Shown: positions 28,743 to 37,707 of the stretch, in pieces | Numbering within the stretch: position 1 is the stretch's first letter | Layout: the number at the start of each line of letters is the position of its first letter | Source: Paludibacter jiangxiensis | GTDB lineage: Bacteria > Bacteroidota > Bacteroidia > Bacteroidales > Paludibacteraceae | Assembly (NCBI RefSeq): GCF_001618385.1 | Contig: NZ_BDCR01000002.1 | Location: forward strand, 62,001-126,000 | Reading direction: 5' to 3' | Length of the DNA: 64,000 nucleotides | Position numbers and translations under genes: made by a program | Notes under the pieces: model-generated | Seen by the model: the letters and a program-made list of their open reading frames with translations, nothing else | Told to the model about the DNA's origin: nothing | The model's database searches: none

Positions 28743-29156
28743 TCAGACTTCTTGCTCTTCAGGCGAGGGCTGATGCTCCATTATTTTTATCCCCGCTTTT
28801 ATTTCGTTTATCTTCTTCTCCTTTATTTTTTTCTGGTATTGCGATGGAGTGCATCCGTAAAAAATTCGGAAATCTTTACTGAAATGAGATGCCGTGCTGT
28901 AACCTAACCGACTCCATAGCTCCTGTATTTCAATCGATTCGTCACTTTTAAGATAGGAGCACGCTTTCTCCATCCGCAGTCGTTTAATATAACGACGTGG
29001 TGTTTCTCCTGTTACTTTTTTGAAAATCCGGTGGAAGTGATATTCCGAAAACATTGCAATTGAAGCAACCTCTTTCAGTGACATATTTTTCCCGGGATTT
29101 TCTTTCAGGTACTCAATAGTTTTCTTTATACGCTCTAAATGATGGTCGCTATTCAT
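28743..29156 (-). CDS. Short AraC-family transcriptional regulator
   Basis: 137 residues that are almost only the AraC DNA-binding domain, two HTH motifs: MSLKEVASIAMFSEYHFHRIFKK and IQELWSRLGYSTASHFSKDF. Related Bacteroidetes proteins usually carry a GyrI-like effector domain after the HTH; here the protein stops soon after. It may be a naturally short form or a C-terminal truncation. The start at 29156 is preferred over 29210 because a -7 box lies between them at 29175-29182. Confidence 0.8.
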   Translation of the reverse strand: MNSDHHLERIKKTIEYLKENPGKNMSLKEVASIAMFSEYHFHRIFKKVTGETPRRYIKRLRMEKACSYLKSDESIEIQELWSRLGYSTASHFSKDFRIFYGCTPSQYQKKIKEKKINEIKAGIKIMEHQPSPEEQEV

Positions 29157-29174
29157 TCGAGTTAAATGTTTGTG

Positions 29175-29182
29175 CAAAAATA
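29175..29182 (-). promoter_or_regulatory. -7 box TATTTTTG for the AraC gene
   Basis: The top strand reads CAAAAATA. It lies 19 bp before the ATG at 29156 and inside a longer N-terminal reading, which supports the shorter start. The remaining gap to 29524 holds no recognised element. Confidence 0.5.
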
Positions 29183-29524
29183 GATTTAATAAATTTAGCA
29201 ATGTGTTCAAATCTTGCTTTTTAGATATTTTAATTAAAAAAATGGTTTCCGTTTTTTCTATCGGACTGACTGCGGCTTGTTTAGTAAATTCACTATCAGG
29301 GATATTGTAAGATTGCAGAAAATACGATTCGTAAAAGAGATATGTTTTTTCATCTCTGTCTTTAATTTGGCGGTTTTAGTGTCCGGTTCTTCTTGTATAT
29401 TTCGGGTTTTGTGTCATTCAAAAAGCTTGTAAGTTGTTTTAAGTTGTAAAAAGAAAGCTGTAAGTTTGTCTTCTTATTAGTAAATATGATGCTTGCATTT
29501 AATTGTTTATAACCTTTTTATCCT

Positions 29525-30331
29525 ATGAACCGTAAAATCTTATTGGCCTTTATTATTTCAATTGTTATGTCTCAGTTTTCGAATGCTCAGCAAAATGAAC
29601 TTTGGAACGGCAAGAAATGTGCTGTAGTGCTTACATATGACGATGCAATTGATGTTGATCTCGACAATGCCATACCTGCCCTTGATTCGGTAGGTCTTAA
29701 AGGTACTTTTTATATTATCGGACAGTCGCCGGTGGTGGCAAAACGAATGAACGAATGGAGAGCAGCTGCGCAACGTGGACACGAGCTCGGCAACCATACG
29801 CTTACTCATCCCTGCGACGCGACTCTACCGGGGCGTAGCTGGCTCACACCCGAAGACGATCTTAGCCGCTTTTCGGTAAAACGGGCACAAAACGAAATCA
29901 GAATTACAAGCACCCTTCTACAGGCAATCGACGGCAAAACCGAGCGCTCTTTTGCTTATCCATGTGGAGATCGTACCATTGGCGGCGTCGATTTTTATAA
30001 ACCGCTTGAAAAAGAATTTACCGGAGCCCGCGGTGTTACGCCGGGTTTACAGCACAGCAACGAAGTCGATCTCAATGATATTCGTTGTTATATGATTAAC
30101 GGAGAGGGAGGCGATTATATGACAGGTCTTGTGAAGCAGGCCTTGGAATCGCATACGTTACTGGTTTTTCTGTTTCACGGCGTAGGTGGCGGACATAACA
30201 TCAATGTTTCGCTTGAGGCGCACAGCAAGTTGCTCCATTTCCTGAAAGCGCATGAAAATGAAATCTGGATTGCTCCGATGGTGGATATGGCCAGGTATAT
30301 CCGCGAGAAGCAGCAGTCGGCAAAAAAATAA
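29525..30331 (+). CDS. Secreted polysaccharide deacetylase (NodB fold)
   Basis: 268 residues with a signal peptide (ends near SNAQQN). NodB motifs are visible: VVLTYDDA (motif 1, catalytic and metal Asp), HELGNHTLTHP (motif 2, metal histidines) and SFAYPCGD (motif 3). Such enzymes remove acetyl groups from surface polysaccharide, xylan or peptidoglycan amino sugars. The last part (VFLFHGVGGGHNI) matches motif 5. The SanA-like gene starts 18 bp downstream and a TPR gene follows, so this is likely a three-gene unit. Confidence 0.9.
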   Translation: MNRKILLAFIISIVMSQFSNAQQNELWNGKKCAVVLTYDDAIDVDLDNAIPALDSVGLKGTFYIIGQSPVVAKRMNEWRAAAQRGHELGNHTLTHPCDATLPGRSWLTPEDDLSRFSVKRAQNEIRITSTLLQAIDGKTERSFAYPCGDRTIGGVDFYKPLEKEFTGARGVTPGLQHSNEVDLNDIRCYMINGEGGDYMTGLVKQALESHTLLVFLFHGVGGGHNINVSLEAHSKLLHFLKAHENEIWIAPMVDMARYIREKQQSAKK

Positions 30332-30349
30332 TTGCCAATTGTTTTTTCT

Positions 30350-30991
30350 ATGAGGCTAAAAACTTGGATGATACTTTGCCTGTCAGGTGTTGTTCTGATG
30401 TTGGTGATAATTTCGTTTGCGAACTATCGTGTTGAAAGTTCGACTAATTGTGATGTGTTTAGCAATATAGCTCAGTTGCCTGCAAATAAAGTGGGATTGC
30501 TGTTAGGTACATCCAAATTTATTCATGGAGGCCGCCCAAACCTCTATTTCTACAATCGCATTGAGGCTACGGTGCAGCTCTTTAAGGCGGGGAAGATCGA
30601 AGTGGTTGTAATCAGCGGGGATAATGGAAGAAGTGGTTATAATGAACCTCAAGATATGAAGGCTGCATTAGTAAAAGCCGGAATATCGCCGGAAAAAATC
30701 TATCTCGATTATGCCGGATTTCGTACTTATGATTCCGTCTATAGGATGAAAGCCATTTTCGGACAGACAAAATTTACCGTTATTTCTCAGGAATTTCATA
30801 ACCGAAGAGCTGTTTTTATTGCAAAGGCATTGAAACTGGATGTGGTCGGCTTTAATGCCAGAGATGTGGATGCCTATAACGGATTCAAAACCAGATTGCG
30901 GGAGCGCTTTGCCCGGGTGAAAATTTTATTGGACGTGTTTTTTCAGTTCAAACCCAGGTTTTTGGGCGAACGTATTTTAATCAGTCAATAA
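30350..30991 (+). CDS. SanA/YdcF-like DUF218 membrane protein
   Basis: 213 residues with one N-terminal membrane helix and a DUF218 domain: LLLGTSKFIHGGRPNLYFYNRIEATVQLF, VVISGDNGRSGYNEP, YLDYAGFRTYDSVYR and VISQEFHNRRAVFIA. It resembles E. coli SanA (vancomycin exclusion at high temperature), an envelope barrier protein of unknown reaction. The ATG at 30350 is used instead of a TTG at 30332 that overlaps the upstream stop. Confidence 0.85.
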   Translation: MRLKTWMILCLSGVVLMLVIISFANYRVESSTNCDVFSNIAQLPANKVGLLLGTSKFIHGGRPNLYFYNRIEATVQLFKAGKIEVVVISGDNGRSGYNEPQDMKAALVKAGISPEKIYLDYAGFRTYDSVYRMKAIFGQTKFTVISQEFHNRRAVFIAKALKLDVVGFNARDVDAYNGFKTRLRERFARVKILLDVFFQFKPRFLGERILISQ

Positions 30992-31023
30992 TTAGTTATC
31001 GAGCTGAAATAAAATGATAAACT

Positions 31024-32322
31024 ATGAAATCATTTCCCTGTGCTTTCAGAATTATACTGTTAATTCTGGTTGTTGGTGTTTCTGTTGTGGCTAAACCAAT
31101 GTCGTCAATTGACTCCATCCGTTGGCTGATGCAACAGTCGCGGTTTGATGAAACGATCAGGATTACTCAACGGCTGCAGCAGGCGAATCAGGCGACAGCC
31201 GAAACTTTTTATCAGGAAGGACTTGCCCTGAAAAATATCTACAGGTTTGCCCGGGCTATTCGTTCATTCCAAAAGTCGTATGAGATAGATACGCTTCGGT
31301 CTGAAATCCTTTCCGAACTAGGGAGTTGCTATAAATCGTTGAACGATTACGGGAAAGCTCTCGGTTGTTATGAGAAGGCTTTGCTCAAAACGCCCTTGTC
31401 TTCGGGGGTGATGGCCGATGCTGCCAATGCGTATATGATGGCCGAAAAATATGAACGAGCGTTGGAACTCTATCGGAGTCTATATAAGAATGAACCACTA
31501 AACGTTTATTTTCTCCGCAACATTGCACGTTGTTACGACTACATGGGCCGAGAAGATTCGGCCATCGTTTCTTATGATAAATGTTTGTATCCGATTAATG
31601 GCGATTATCAGTCGACGTACCGGCTCTGCACTCTTTGGCTGAAGAAGAAAGCTTACGATCAGGCTTTGTCGCTGACAAATCAATATATACGTCAAGATTC
31701 TACCAATGCCCGTATCAACAGCCTCAATGCCTATCTTTATATGATGAAGCATTTTTATGCAGAGGCAAAGTGTTTGTTTCTGAAATGTTACCGGAATCAC
31801 GATGAATCGAAGTTTACCCTCAAATACCTCGGAATCACTTCTTTCAAACTAAACGATATGGAGAGTGCTAAAACCTATCTGGAAAAAGCGTACCAGATCG
31901 ACTCTACCGATTATGAAGTGACCAATTTTCTGGGTATCGCCTGCTCTTCGTCGGCTTATAAACGCCTGGGTATTTTTTACCTCAATAAAACGCTTCAGTT
32001 AATCACGCCCGATTCTGTTTATCTGGGAAATATCTATGGTAATCTTGGTAAGGCTTACGATGCATACAGCAATGCTCCCTGCGAAAAGTCGCTGGAAGCG
32101 TACCTTAGAGCAATGGAGTTGAATCCGGCCGACACGCTTTCAGTGTATTTGGTTGCCAATAAGTATGATAATTGTCTGAAAAATAAAACTATGGCGGTGA
32201 AGTATTACCGGCGGTTTGTCGATATGTTTCCGGCCCGGAAAAAGAGTGAACCGGCAGAGCCCAACGTGATCTCTCTTTACAATACGGCTCTACGTCGTCT
32301 GAAAGAACTGACGCAAAAATGA
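31024..32322 (+). CDS. Periplasmic TPR-repeat protein
   Basis: 432 residues with an N-terminal signal sequence (LLILVVGVSVVA) and about nine tetratricopeptide repeats, for example RAIRSFQKSYEIDTLRSE, KALGCYEKALLKTPLSS, RALELYRSLYKNEPLN and SAKTYLEKAYQIDSTDY. TPR arrays mediate protein contacts; no catalytic domain is seen. It follows the SanA-like gene by 32 bp and probably belongs to the same unit. The partner is unknown. A CTGCTAA/TTAGCAG hairpin at 32393-32407 lies beyond its stop. Confidence 0.85.
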   Translation: MKSFPCAFRIILLILVVGVSVVAKPMSSIDSIRWLMQQSRFDETIRITQRLQQANQATAETFYQEGLALKNIYRFARAIRSFQKSYEIDTLRSEILSELGSCYKSLNDYGKALGCYEKALLKTPLSSGVMADAANAYMMAEKYERALELYRSLYKNEPLNVYFLRNIARCYDYMGREDSAIVSYDKCLYPINGDYQSTYRLCTLWLKKKAYDQALSLTNQYIRQDSTNARINSLNAYLYMMKHFYAEAKCLFLKCYRNHDESKFTLKYLGITSFKLNDMESAKTYLEKAYQIDSTDYEVTNFLGIACSSSAYKRLGIFYLNKTLQLITPDSVYLGNIYGNLGKAYDAYSNAPCEKSLEAYLRAMELNPADTLSVYLVANKYDNCLKNKTMAVKYYRRFVDMFPARKKSEPAEPNVISLYNTALRRLKELTQK

Positions 32323-32437
32323 TGTCTGTCTCCATTGAAAAGTATCGATACTAGCAACTGATTGGATTTGCGTTTCGGTTGTTGGATAAAATCTGCTAAA
32401 TTAGCAGTATCGAATGTTTTATCCTATTAGACAGTAA

Positions 32438-33064
32438 ATGAGAATGAATACAATAGTTTTTGATATAGACGGTACTCTGATCGATACCGAACAGGCAGTG
32501 TTGTGTGGTTTACAGAGTCTGTTGAAGACCGATTACGGCAAAGAATATTCATTGAAGGATCTGGAATTTGCTTTCGGGTTGCCGGGCTCCGATTCTTTAC
32601 CGATGTTCGGTATTGAGGATGTGCAACATGCCAACCTGCGATGGAACTTCTTTTTTCAGCAATTTTTTCATACGGCAAAGGTTTTCGACGGCATCCGCGA
32701 AATGTTGGTGTCTCTGAAGAAAATGAACCTGCAAACCGGCATCGTTACCTCCAAAACGCAAAACGAGTTTAAGCACGAGTTCGCTCCTTTCGGACTGGCG
32801 GATCTTTTCGATTATGTGGTTTGTTCCGATCAAACCGAAAAGCACAAGCCAGATTCCGAACCGATGCAGAAGTTTCTGGAAGTATCAGGTGCAGCAGCCG
32901 CACAAACCATCTACATCGGCGATACGGTATACGACTGCCAGTGTGCTCACGGAGCCGGAGTGAAATTTGGACTGGCGGGGTGGGGCAGTCGCCACCCGGA
33001 ACGAATCGCTCCCGACGTGACATTTCGGGTGCCGGCTGATATTGTTGAGTGGGTGAGAGTCTGA
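32438..33064 (+). CDS. HAD-superfamily phosphatase (phosphoglycolate phosphatase-like)
   Basis: 208 residues with all four HAD motifs: VFDIDGTLIDTE (motif I, nucleophile Asp), GIVTSKTQ (motif II Ser/Thr), K in EKHKPDSEP (motif III) and YIGDTVYDCQ (motif IV). A helical cap follows motif I. It is likely a small-molecule phosphatase; the substrate cannot be told. A second start, ATG at 32444, is possible. It is distinct from the HAD protein at 39143. Confidence 0.88.
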   Translation: MRMNTIVFDIDGTLIDTEQAVLCGLQSLLKTDYGKEYSLKDLEFAFGLPGSDSLPMFGIEDVQHANLRWNFFFQQFFHTAKVFDGIREMLVSLKKMNLQTGIVTSKTQNEFKHEFAPFGLADLFDYVVCSDQTEKHKPDSEPMQKFLEVSGAAAAQTIYIGDTVYDCQCAHGAGVKFGLAGWGSRHPERIAPDVTFRVPADIVEWVRV

Positions 33065-33225
33065 AAATATCTTCGGTTTGCAATGGATGGCAGTTGAAAT
33101 TCACGTTGTGTTATCGTTGTTAATATTTAAAGAACCGTTTCTGATTGCTAAGCCTGCACAAGAGAAAAGAATCAGATGTCAAAACCAAACAGACTTTATT
33201 CGCGAATAGACATAAATGGATATTT

Positions 33226-34272
33226 ATGAATTCATTATTTAGAACTATTAGTATTGTTTTTTTATTAATTGGATTGGCTAATTGCAAAGGGAGTGAAGAT
33301 GAACCTAAAACTAATATAGCTGATTCTGGTATTTATGTTTTAGTGAACAATCCAATAGTATCAGTAAGCAATCCTGCAATATTAGAAGGAGCTGTAAAGT
33401 TATGGCATAATAATGCACTTACTAATATATCAGCATCAGGAGCGGATTACTATCTTGCTTCGGGTCTGTTTGTAGATGGTAATGACACCTATATTGTCGG
33501 ATATAATGCAAGTACAGGGATGGCTGTATATTGGAAAAATAAGACGCTGGTCACTTTGTCAACTTTAGGTAATTCTAAGGGATTGGCAATATGTGTATCG
33601 AATGGGGATGTCTATGTTGCAGGAAATACTTCATATGGAGGCAAAACCTATGCCAGATATTGGAAAAACGGAGTAATTACTAATCTTACAACCGGGAAAT
33701 ATGTTGCAGCCGCAACTTCTATTATTGTGTCGAATAATGATATTTATGTTGCAGGCTATGAATATAACAGTTCGACTATAAATATTGCCAAATATTGGAA
33801 AAATGGAGCGGAATTTAGTCTTACAGATGGAACTTATTCGGCAAAGGTAGAAGCAATGGCACTGTCTGGAACAGATCTTTATATTGCGGGTTATGAACGT
33901 AACAGTTCGGGGAGTAAGGTTGCTAAATATTGGAAAAACGGGAATGCGGTTTCATTAAGCAACGGGAATTATGATGCTGAGATTAGTTCAATATTTATTG
34001 ATGGAAACGATGTGTATATGGCCGGGTACGAGGGAACCCAATATACTCCGAGGATTGCCAAATATTGGAAAAATGGGATTGGTACAACTGTAACCAATAG
34101 TAGAAATTTATCAGAAGCTCTTTCAATCATTGTAAAGAACAGTGATGTTTACATTGCAGGTGAGGAACATAATGGAACAGCTTCAGTTGCCAAATACTGG
34201 AAAAATGGAACGGAAATCATCTTAGCTTCAGGAGGAGCAGATGCAGTTGCTCAGACTATATTTGTAAAGTGA
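33226..34272 (+). CDS. Lipoprotein with seven VAKYWKNG-type repeats
   Basis: 348 residues. The lipoprotein signal ends in LANC (Cys near residue 20). The mature part consists of about seven tandem units of 42-46 residues, each with [VI]AKYWKNG, a short strand pair, and a [DN]xYxAGYE motif. Variants WHNNA and YWKNKT mark the first two, less conserved, units. The spacing suggests a seven-bladed beta-propeller-like surface protein. The repeats are nearly identical in the core, pointing to recent duplication, and the gene is more A+T-rich than its neighbours. The ATG at 33226 gives the signal peptide; function is unknown. Confidence 0.75.
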   Translation: MNSLFRTISIVFLLIGLANCKGSEDEPKTNIADSGIYVLVNNPIVSVSNPAILEGAVKLWHNNALTNISASGADYYLASGLFVDGNDTYIVGYNASTGMAVYWKNKTLVTLSTLGNSKGLAICVSNGDVYVAGNTSYGGKTYARYWKNGVITNLTTGKYVAAATSIIVSNNDIYVAGYEYNSSTINIAKYWKNGAEFSLTDGTYSAKVEAMALSGTDLYIAGYERNSSGSKVAKYWKNGNAVSLSNGNYDAEISSIFIDGNDVYMAGYEGTQYTPRIAKYWKNGIGTTVTNSRNLSEALSIIVKNSDVYIAGEEHNGTASVAKYWKNGTEIILASGGADAVAQTIFVK

Positions 34273-34377
34273 CAATATTTATCTTGACGTTGTGACAGAA
34301 TCAACACGTCCGAGAATCGTTGAATATATGTAGCCTCAAACGACAGAGGAATGAATGAAATGAAACAGAATTAATTC

Positions 34378-35016
34378 ATGGAACTATCCGAAACGGTTAA
34401 GATTATTCCGGCAGCCATTATTGGCCTGACCATACACGAGTTTGCCCATGCCTACACGGCCTATCGACTGGGCGACAGCACGGCCAAAGACGACGGACGT
34501 ATATCACTCAACCCGTTGCGACATATCGACTGGATGGGTTTCTTTCTGATCATCTTTGCCGGTTTCGGGTGGGCCAAACCGGTCAGTTTCAATCCCGACA
34601 ACCTGAAACACAAGCACCGCGACGAGATTCTGATCTCCATTGCCGGACCGCTTTCCAATTTCTTGCTGGCTCTGTTGCTTCTGATCGTGGCACGGATACT
34701 CTTTGTCTATCCCTATTTCAATGCCACCGAGACGGGGATTGCCGTTATCAACCTGATAGTTCTTTCGGGAATCATCAATTTCGGCTTGTTCGTGTTCAAC
34801 CTTATTCCTTTGCCTCCGCTCGACGGTTCGCACGTGTATCTTACCTTCCTTAAAGACATCAATCCGACATTGATGATGAACCTCTATAAATGGGGAACGG
34901 CGGCGTTGCTGGGTATTATCCTGCTTGAAAACTATGCGCATCTCAATATATTGCACCTGTCGCAGATTATAAACCATATAACGGTGTTCTTTCTCAGGTT
35001 GCTGGATTTTCAGTAG
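34378..35016 (+). CDS. Site-2 protease family membrane metalloprotease (M50)
   Basis: 212 residues with four to five membrane helices. Zinc-binding HEFAH is at residues 20-24 and the third ligand region is NLIPLPPLDGSH near residue 148. It is the short M50 subfamily without a PDZ domain, as in YwhC-like proteins. It would cut within membrane segments; no substrate or anti-sigma partner lies nearby. Confidence 0.88.
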   Translation: MELSETVKIIPAAIIGLTIHEFAHAYTAYRLGDSTAKDDGRISLNPLRHIDWMGFFLIIFAGFGWAKPVSFNPDNLKHKHRDEILISIAGPLSNFLLALLLLIVARILFVYPYFNATETGIAVINLIVLSGIINFGLFVFNLIPLPPLDGSHVYLTFLKDINPTLMMNLYKWGTAALLGIILLENYAHLNILHLSQIINHITVFFLRLLDFQ

Positions 35017-35140
35017 CTGAAACAAGAACCTGATAAAAATCAGGATGGAACGCAAATTGCGCAAATAATCGCAAATTAAAATACCATCATAATTAGTTTC
35101 GACCGAAAAGCGAGGCACTTTACAATGTCCGTATAACGTG

Positions 35141-35433
35141 CATGAATTACGCATTTAAGAATTTGGCAAAGAAACGATACTGAATTTGTCAAGAATGCTA
35201 CGTCAGATTCGGAGCGGCCTTGTCCGGAGAGCCAAAAAACAAGAGAGGCAAGCGTAAAATTGTCCATTGTTTGAAGCTCCTGACGAAAGGAAGGGGCAAG
35301 TTTGGACAATTTAGCTTGACGAACGCCGGTTTTTTGAGCGAAGCGGGCATAGCCTTGACCTTTTTGCTTCCTTTTTGTTTCAAGACAAAAAGGAAGTCGG
35401 GGTTACAGGGGCGGAAGCCCCTTATATAACGTG
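35141..35433 (+). repeat. Interspersed repeat, copy A (direct repeat with 37375-37693)
   Basis: The stretch from about 35155 to 35424 aligns with 37375-37673 at a nearly constant offset of 2220 bp, with most bases identical between 35190 and 35370 (for example GCCAAAAAACAAGAGAGGC and GACGAACGCCGG). Copy A is flanked by exact 9-bp direct repeats TATAACGTG at 35132-35140 and 35425-35433, a possible target-site duplication. A 69-codon frame in copy A is destroyed by a stop in copy B, so it is not coding. Confidence 0.8.
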
Positions 35434-35671
35434 GTTTTGGCTTTTGCTCAGGCAGAAAAATATGTTCCTTCGCCCTGCCGAGAATAGAAGATGCCGTACC
35501 GTACAAAAGCTCACATCAATTCCTCCACGGTTATAAAATCGTCGGCTGGTAGGAATAAGCAGCTAAACTAGTTTCCAAGCCAAACAAAGGTGATGGTCTA
35601 AACGTAAGAACAAACGTCAGTTGTCTGACGCATACATAGTAATAATAAATAATCAGGAATCATTTAAAATC

Positions 35672-36586
35672 ATGAACATGAGAAAAACACTTGTTATCTT
35701 TATCCTTTTAGCTTCAATTTTTTCGTGCGAAGCACAACCAGGTATTTCAGTCGAAGTGGCCCGTTCCTTGAACAATGCTCCAACCCCCAGCGCCGGCTAC
35801 GGTAAAGACCTTGGAGATTTTAAGAGCGGGATTTACACTATCACCAGTGCCGGACTTGAGCGCCAGTATACCATTGATATCCCCAAAAACTACGACAAAA
35901 ACAAAACATACCGTTTGATTTTTACCATGCACATGATGGGCGGAAGTATGAAAACAATGGTTGATAATAACTATTATGGTCTTAAAACCTATGCCGAAAA
36001 AGATAACGTTCCTGTTATTTTCGTTGCACCTCAGGGATATACCGATCAAACACCCTGGCGTACACGTGATGACAAAGATCATATCTTCTTTGCCGATATG
36101 CTTAAATTGTTTAAGGATAAACTGAGCATCGACACCTCCCGTATCTTTTGCTGCGGCTTTAGCTTTGGCGCTATGTTTACCTACTCGTTATCATTAGAAT
36201 TTCAGAGCGATCTTCGTGCTGTGGCTTGTTATGCTCCGGCCAACTGGAACATTTATCTTCCTGAAAACAAACACAAACCTCTGGCTTACTTTAGCACAAC
36301 AGGTACTCAGGACGGTCTTTGTAAATATGTCAACTCTGATGAAAAAAGAGAGGGTGGTAAATATTGTGTATTGACTCATGCCGAAGATAACGGATTAAAA
36401 CAATTGCCGGAATTACCGTTAGCCACTACTCCGACTCATGTCACCACTGAACTTAAAGGACTTCCTGCCGAATATCCGGTGATGTTTGGTTCATTCGTGG
36501 GTGGACATACCGATAATGCTAAAGATCCCGGTTCTGAGGTCAACTGGATCGCCAAAGAAACCTGGAATTTCTTTATGCGTTTCTAA
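35672..36586 (+). CDS. Secreted alpha/beta-hydrolase esterase (PHB depolymerase/feruloyl-esterase type)
   Basis: About 304 residues with a signal peptide/lipobox (ASIFSC). The fold is that of extracellular esterases: RQYTIDIPKNYDKNKTYRLIFTMHMMGGS, then nucleophile CCGFSFGAMFTYSL (GxSxG), and a terminal histidine in FVGGHTDN. Such enzymes release ferulate or acetate from plant cell-wall polymers. Residues RIFCCGFSFG mark the elbow. It sits between the two long direct repeats together with a small hypothetical gene. The start at 35672 or 35678 gives the signal. Confidence 0.82.
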   Translation: MNMRKTLVIFILLASIFSCEAQPGISVEVARSLNNAPTPSAGYGKDLGDFKSGIYTITSAGLERQYTIDIPKNYDKNKTYRLIFTMHMMGGSMKTMVDNNYYGLKTYAEKDNVPVIFVAPQGYTDQTPWRTRDDKDHIFFADMLKLFKDKLSIDTSRIFCCGFSFGAMFTYSLSLEFQSDLRAVACYAPANWNIYLPENKHKPLAYFSTTGTQDGLCKYVNSDEKREGGKYCVLTHAEDNGLKQLPELPLATTPTHVTTELKGLPAEYPVMFGSFVGGHTDNAKDPGSEVNWIAKETWNFFMRF

Positions 36587-36616
36587 ACCTCAGTAGCTGG
36601 TAGATTAAAAAAACGG

Positions 36617-36663
36617 CAAAGGCGGTTTCCCGATAATCGGAGAACCGCCTTTGTTATTTTTTC
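36617..36663 (+). terminator. Terminator after the esterase gene
   Basis: CAAAGGCGGTT (36617-36627) pairs with AACCGCCTTTG (36643-36653), with an inner CCGA/TCGG pair, followed by TTATTTTTT. Confidence 0.85.
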
Positions 36664-36705
36664 ACTTTCAAGACCGCAATGTAATGTGCGCTTTTGTCTG
36701 GGTTA

Positions 36706-37191
36706 CTACTTGTAATTAATGTTGTGATTGTCGCAGTATGAAACGTATTTTGCAAGAATTTCATTCCAACGTTTCAATGTAAATCTGCAAATAACTTTAT
36801 GTTCTCTATCGTAAACCAGTGTGTTTTTATATCCAAAGTAAGTTGAGATTTTTACTTGAACATTACAAATGTATGTCACAATATTATCCTCATTTTTGTA
36901 TTTCTCCGAAAACGCGACAATACTACTTAAAAACTGATATACATCTTTTGAATTTCCTTTAAAATATTCGACTTCATAACTTCCGTCATCTCTGCTGTCA
37001 AAGTAATTCTGGTATCCCCATAGTGAAAATATGTCAGTTTTAGCTTGTTTCTCGTTCTCAATGACTTTCCAATGAGATAGATATGTTTTGTCTGAAGAAT
37101 TGTCAGAAAATACAGTTTCAAGTTTATAAGTTTGTGAAAATAAGTTTGCAGAGACAATGCAAACAAGCGCTATTGAAGTTATCTTTTTCAT
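36706..37191 (-). CDS. Hypothetical secreted protein
   Basis: 161 residues with a clear signal peptide (MKKITSIALVCIVSANLFSQ). The rest has no recognised domain; charged and aromatic residues alternate (YDREHKVICRFTLKRWNEIL). It is A+T-rich, lies alone on the minus strand, and is enclosed by the direct repeats 35141-35433 and 37375-37693. Probably an acquired gene. Confidence 0.55.
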   Translation of the reverse strand: MKKITSIALVCIVSANLFSQTYKLETVFSDNSSDKTYLSHWKVIENEKQAKTDIFSLWGYQNYFDSRDDGSYEVEYFKGNSKDVYQFLSSIVAFSEKYKNEDNIVTYICNVQVKISTYFGYKNTLVYDREHKVICRFTLKRWNEILAKYVSYCDNHNINYK

Positions 37192-37324
37192 TTGGTATAG
37201 GGTTTTGAAGTTCGGGATATAAAATTATCACCATCTGTCGCACTATTGTTTCGTTTGGCCATTCCATGCCTTCCCGGTTTTGCCGACCGGCTGTTACTAT
37301 TTTGTTTTAACCTTGTCATTTTTT

Positions 37325-37365
37325 GCTCCCGCACGAAAAGAATTCAATTCATTTCGCGCGGGAGC
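37325..37365. repeat. GCTCCCGC/GCGGGAGC hairpin
   Basis: GCTCCCGCACGAAA pairs with TTTCGCGCGGGAGC around a 13-nt loop. It lies just before repeat copy B. Confidence 0.75.
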
Positions 37366-37374
37366 GGTATTCAA

Positions 37375-37693
37375 TTAAGAATTTTGCAAAAGCAAGGCGC
37401 TAAATTTGTAAAGAATGCTACGTCAGATTAGGATCGGCCTTGTCAGGTGAGCCAAAAAACAAGAGAGGCAAGCGTAAAATTGTCCATTGTTTGAAGCATC
37501 TGACGAAAGGAAGGTGCTAGTTTGGACAATTTAGCTTGACGAACGCCGGTTTTTTGAGCGAAGCGGACATAGCCTTGACTTTTTTGCTTTCTTTTTGCGT
37601 CAAGTGGAACATCCCGACCGCAGCCTCGGGGACAAAAAGAAAGTCAGGGTTACAGGGGCGGAAGCCCCTTATTTAATTCTTAAATGCATAATC
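37375..37693 (+). repeat. Interspersed repeat, copy B
   Basis: It shares the body of copy A and carries an extra ~25-bp insert with a CCGACCGCAGCCTCGGGG hairpin near 37615-37632. Its right end AATTCTTAAATGCATAAT (37676-37693) is the inverse of the left end of copy A (ATTACGCATTTAAGAATT), so the full element may have terminal inverted repeats. Confidence 0.75.
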
Positions 37694-37707
37694 CCTGCGT
37701 ATTGTAT

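Noticed and set aside
35220-35429. 69-codon open frame inside repeat copy A (SGEPKNKRGKRKIVH...)
   Set aside because: In copy B the same frame meets a TAG after about 26 codons, and the similarity extends beyond the frame. It is repeat sequence, not a conserved gene.
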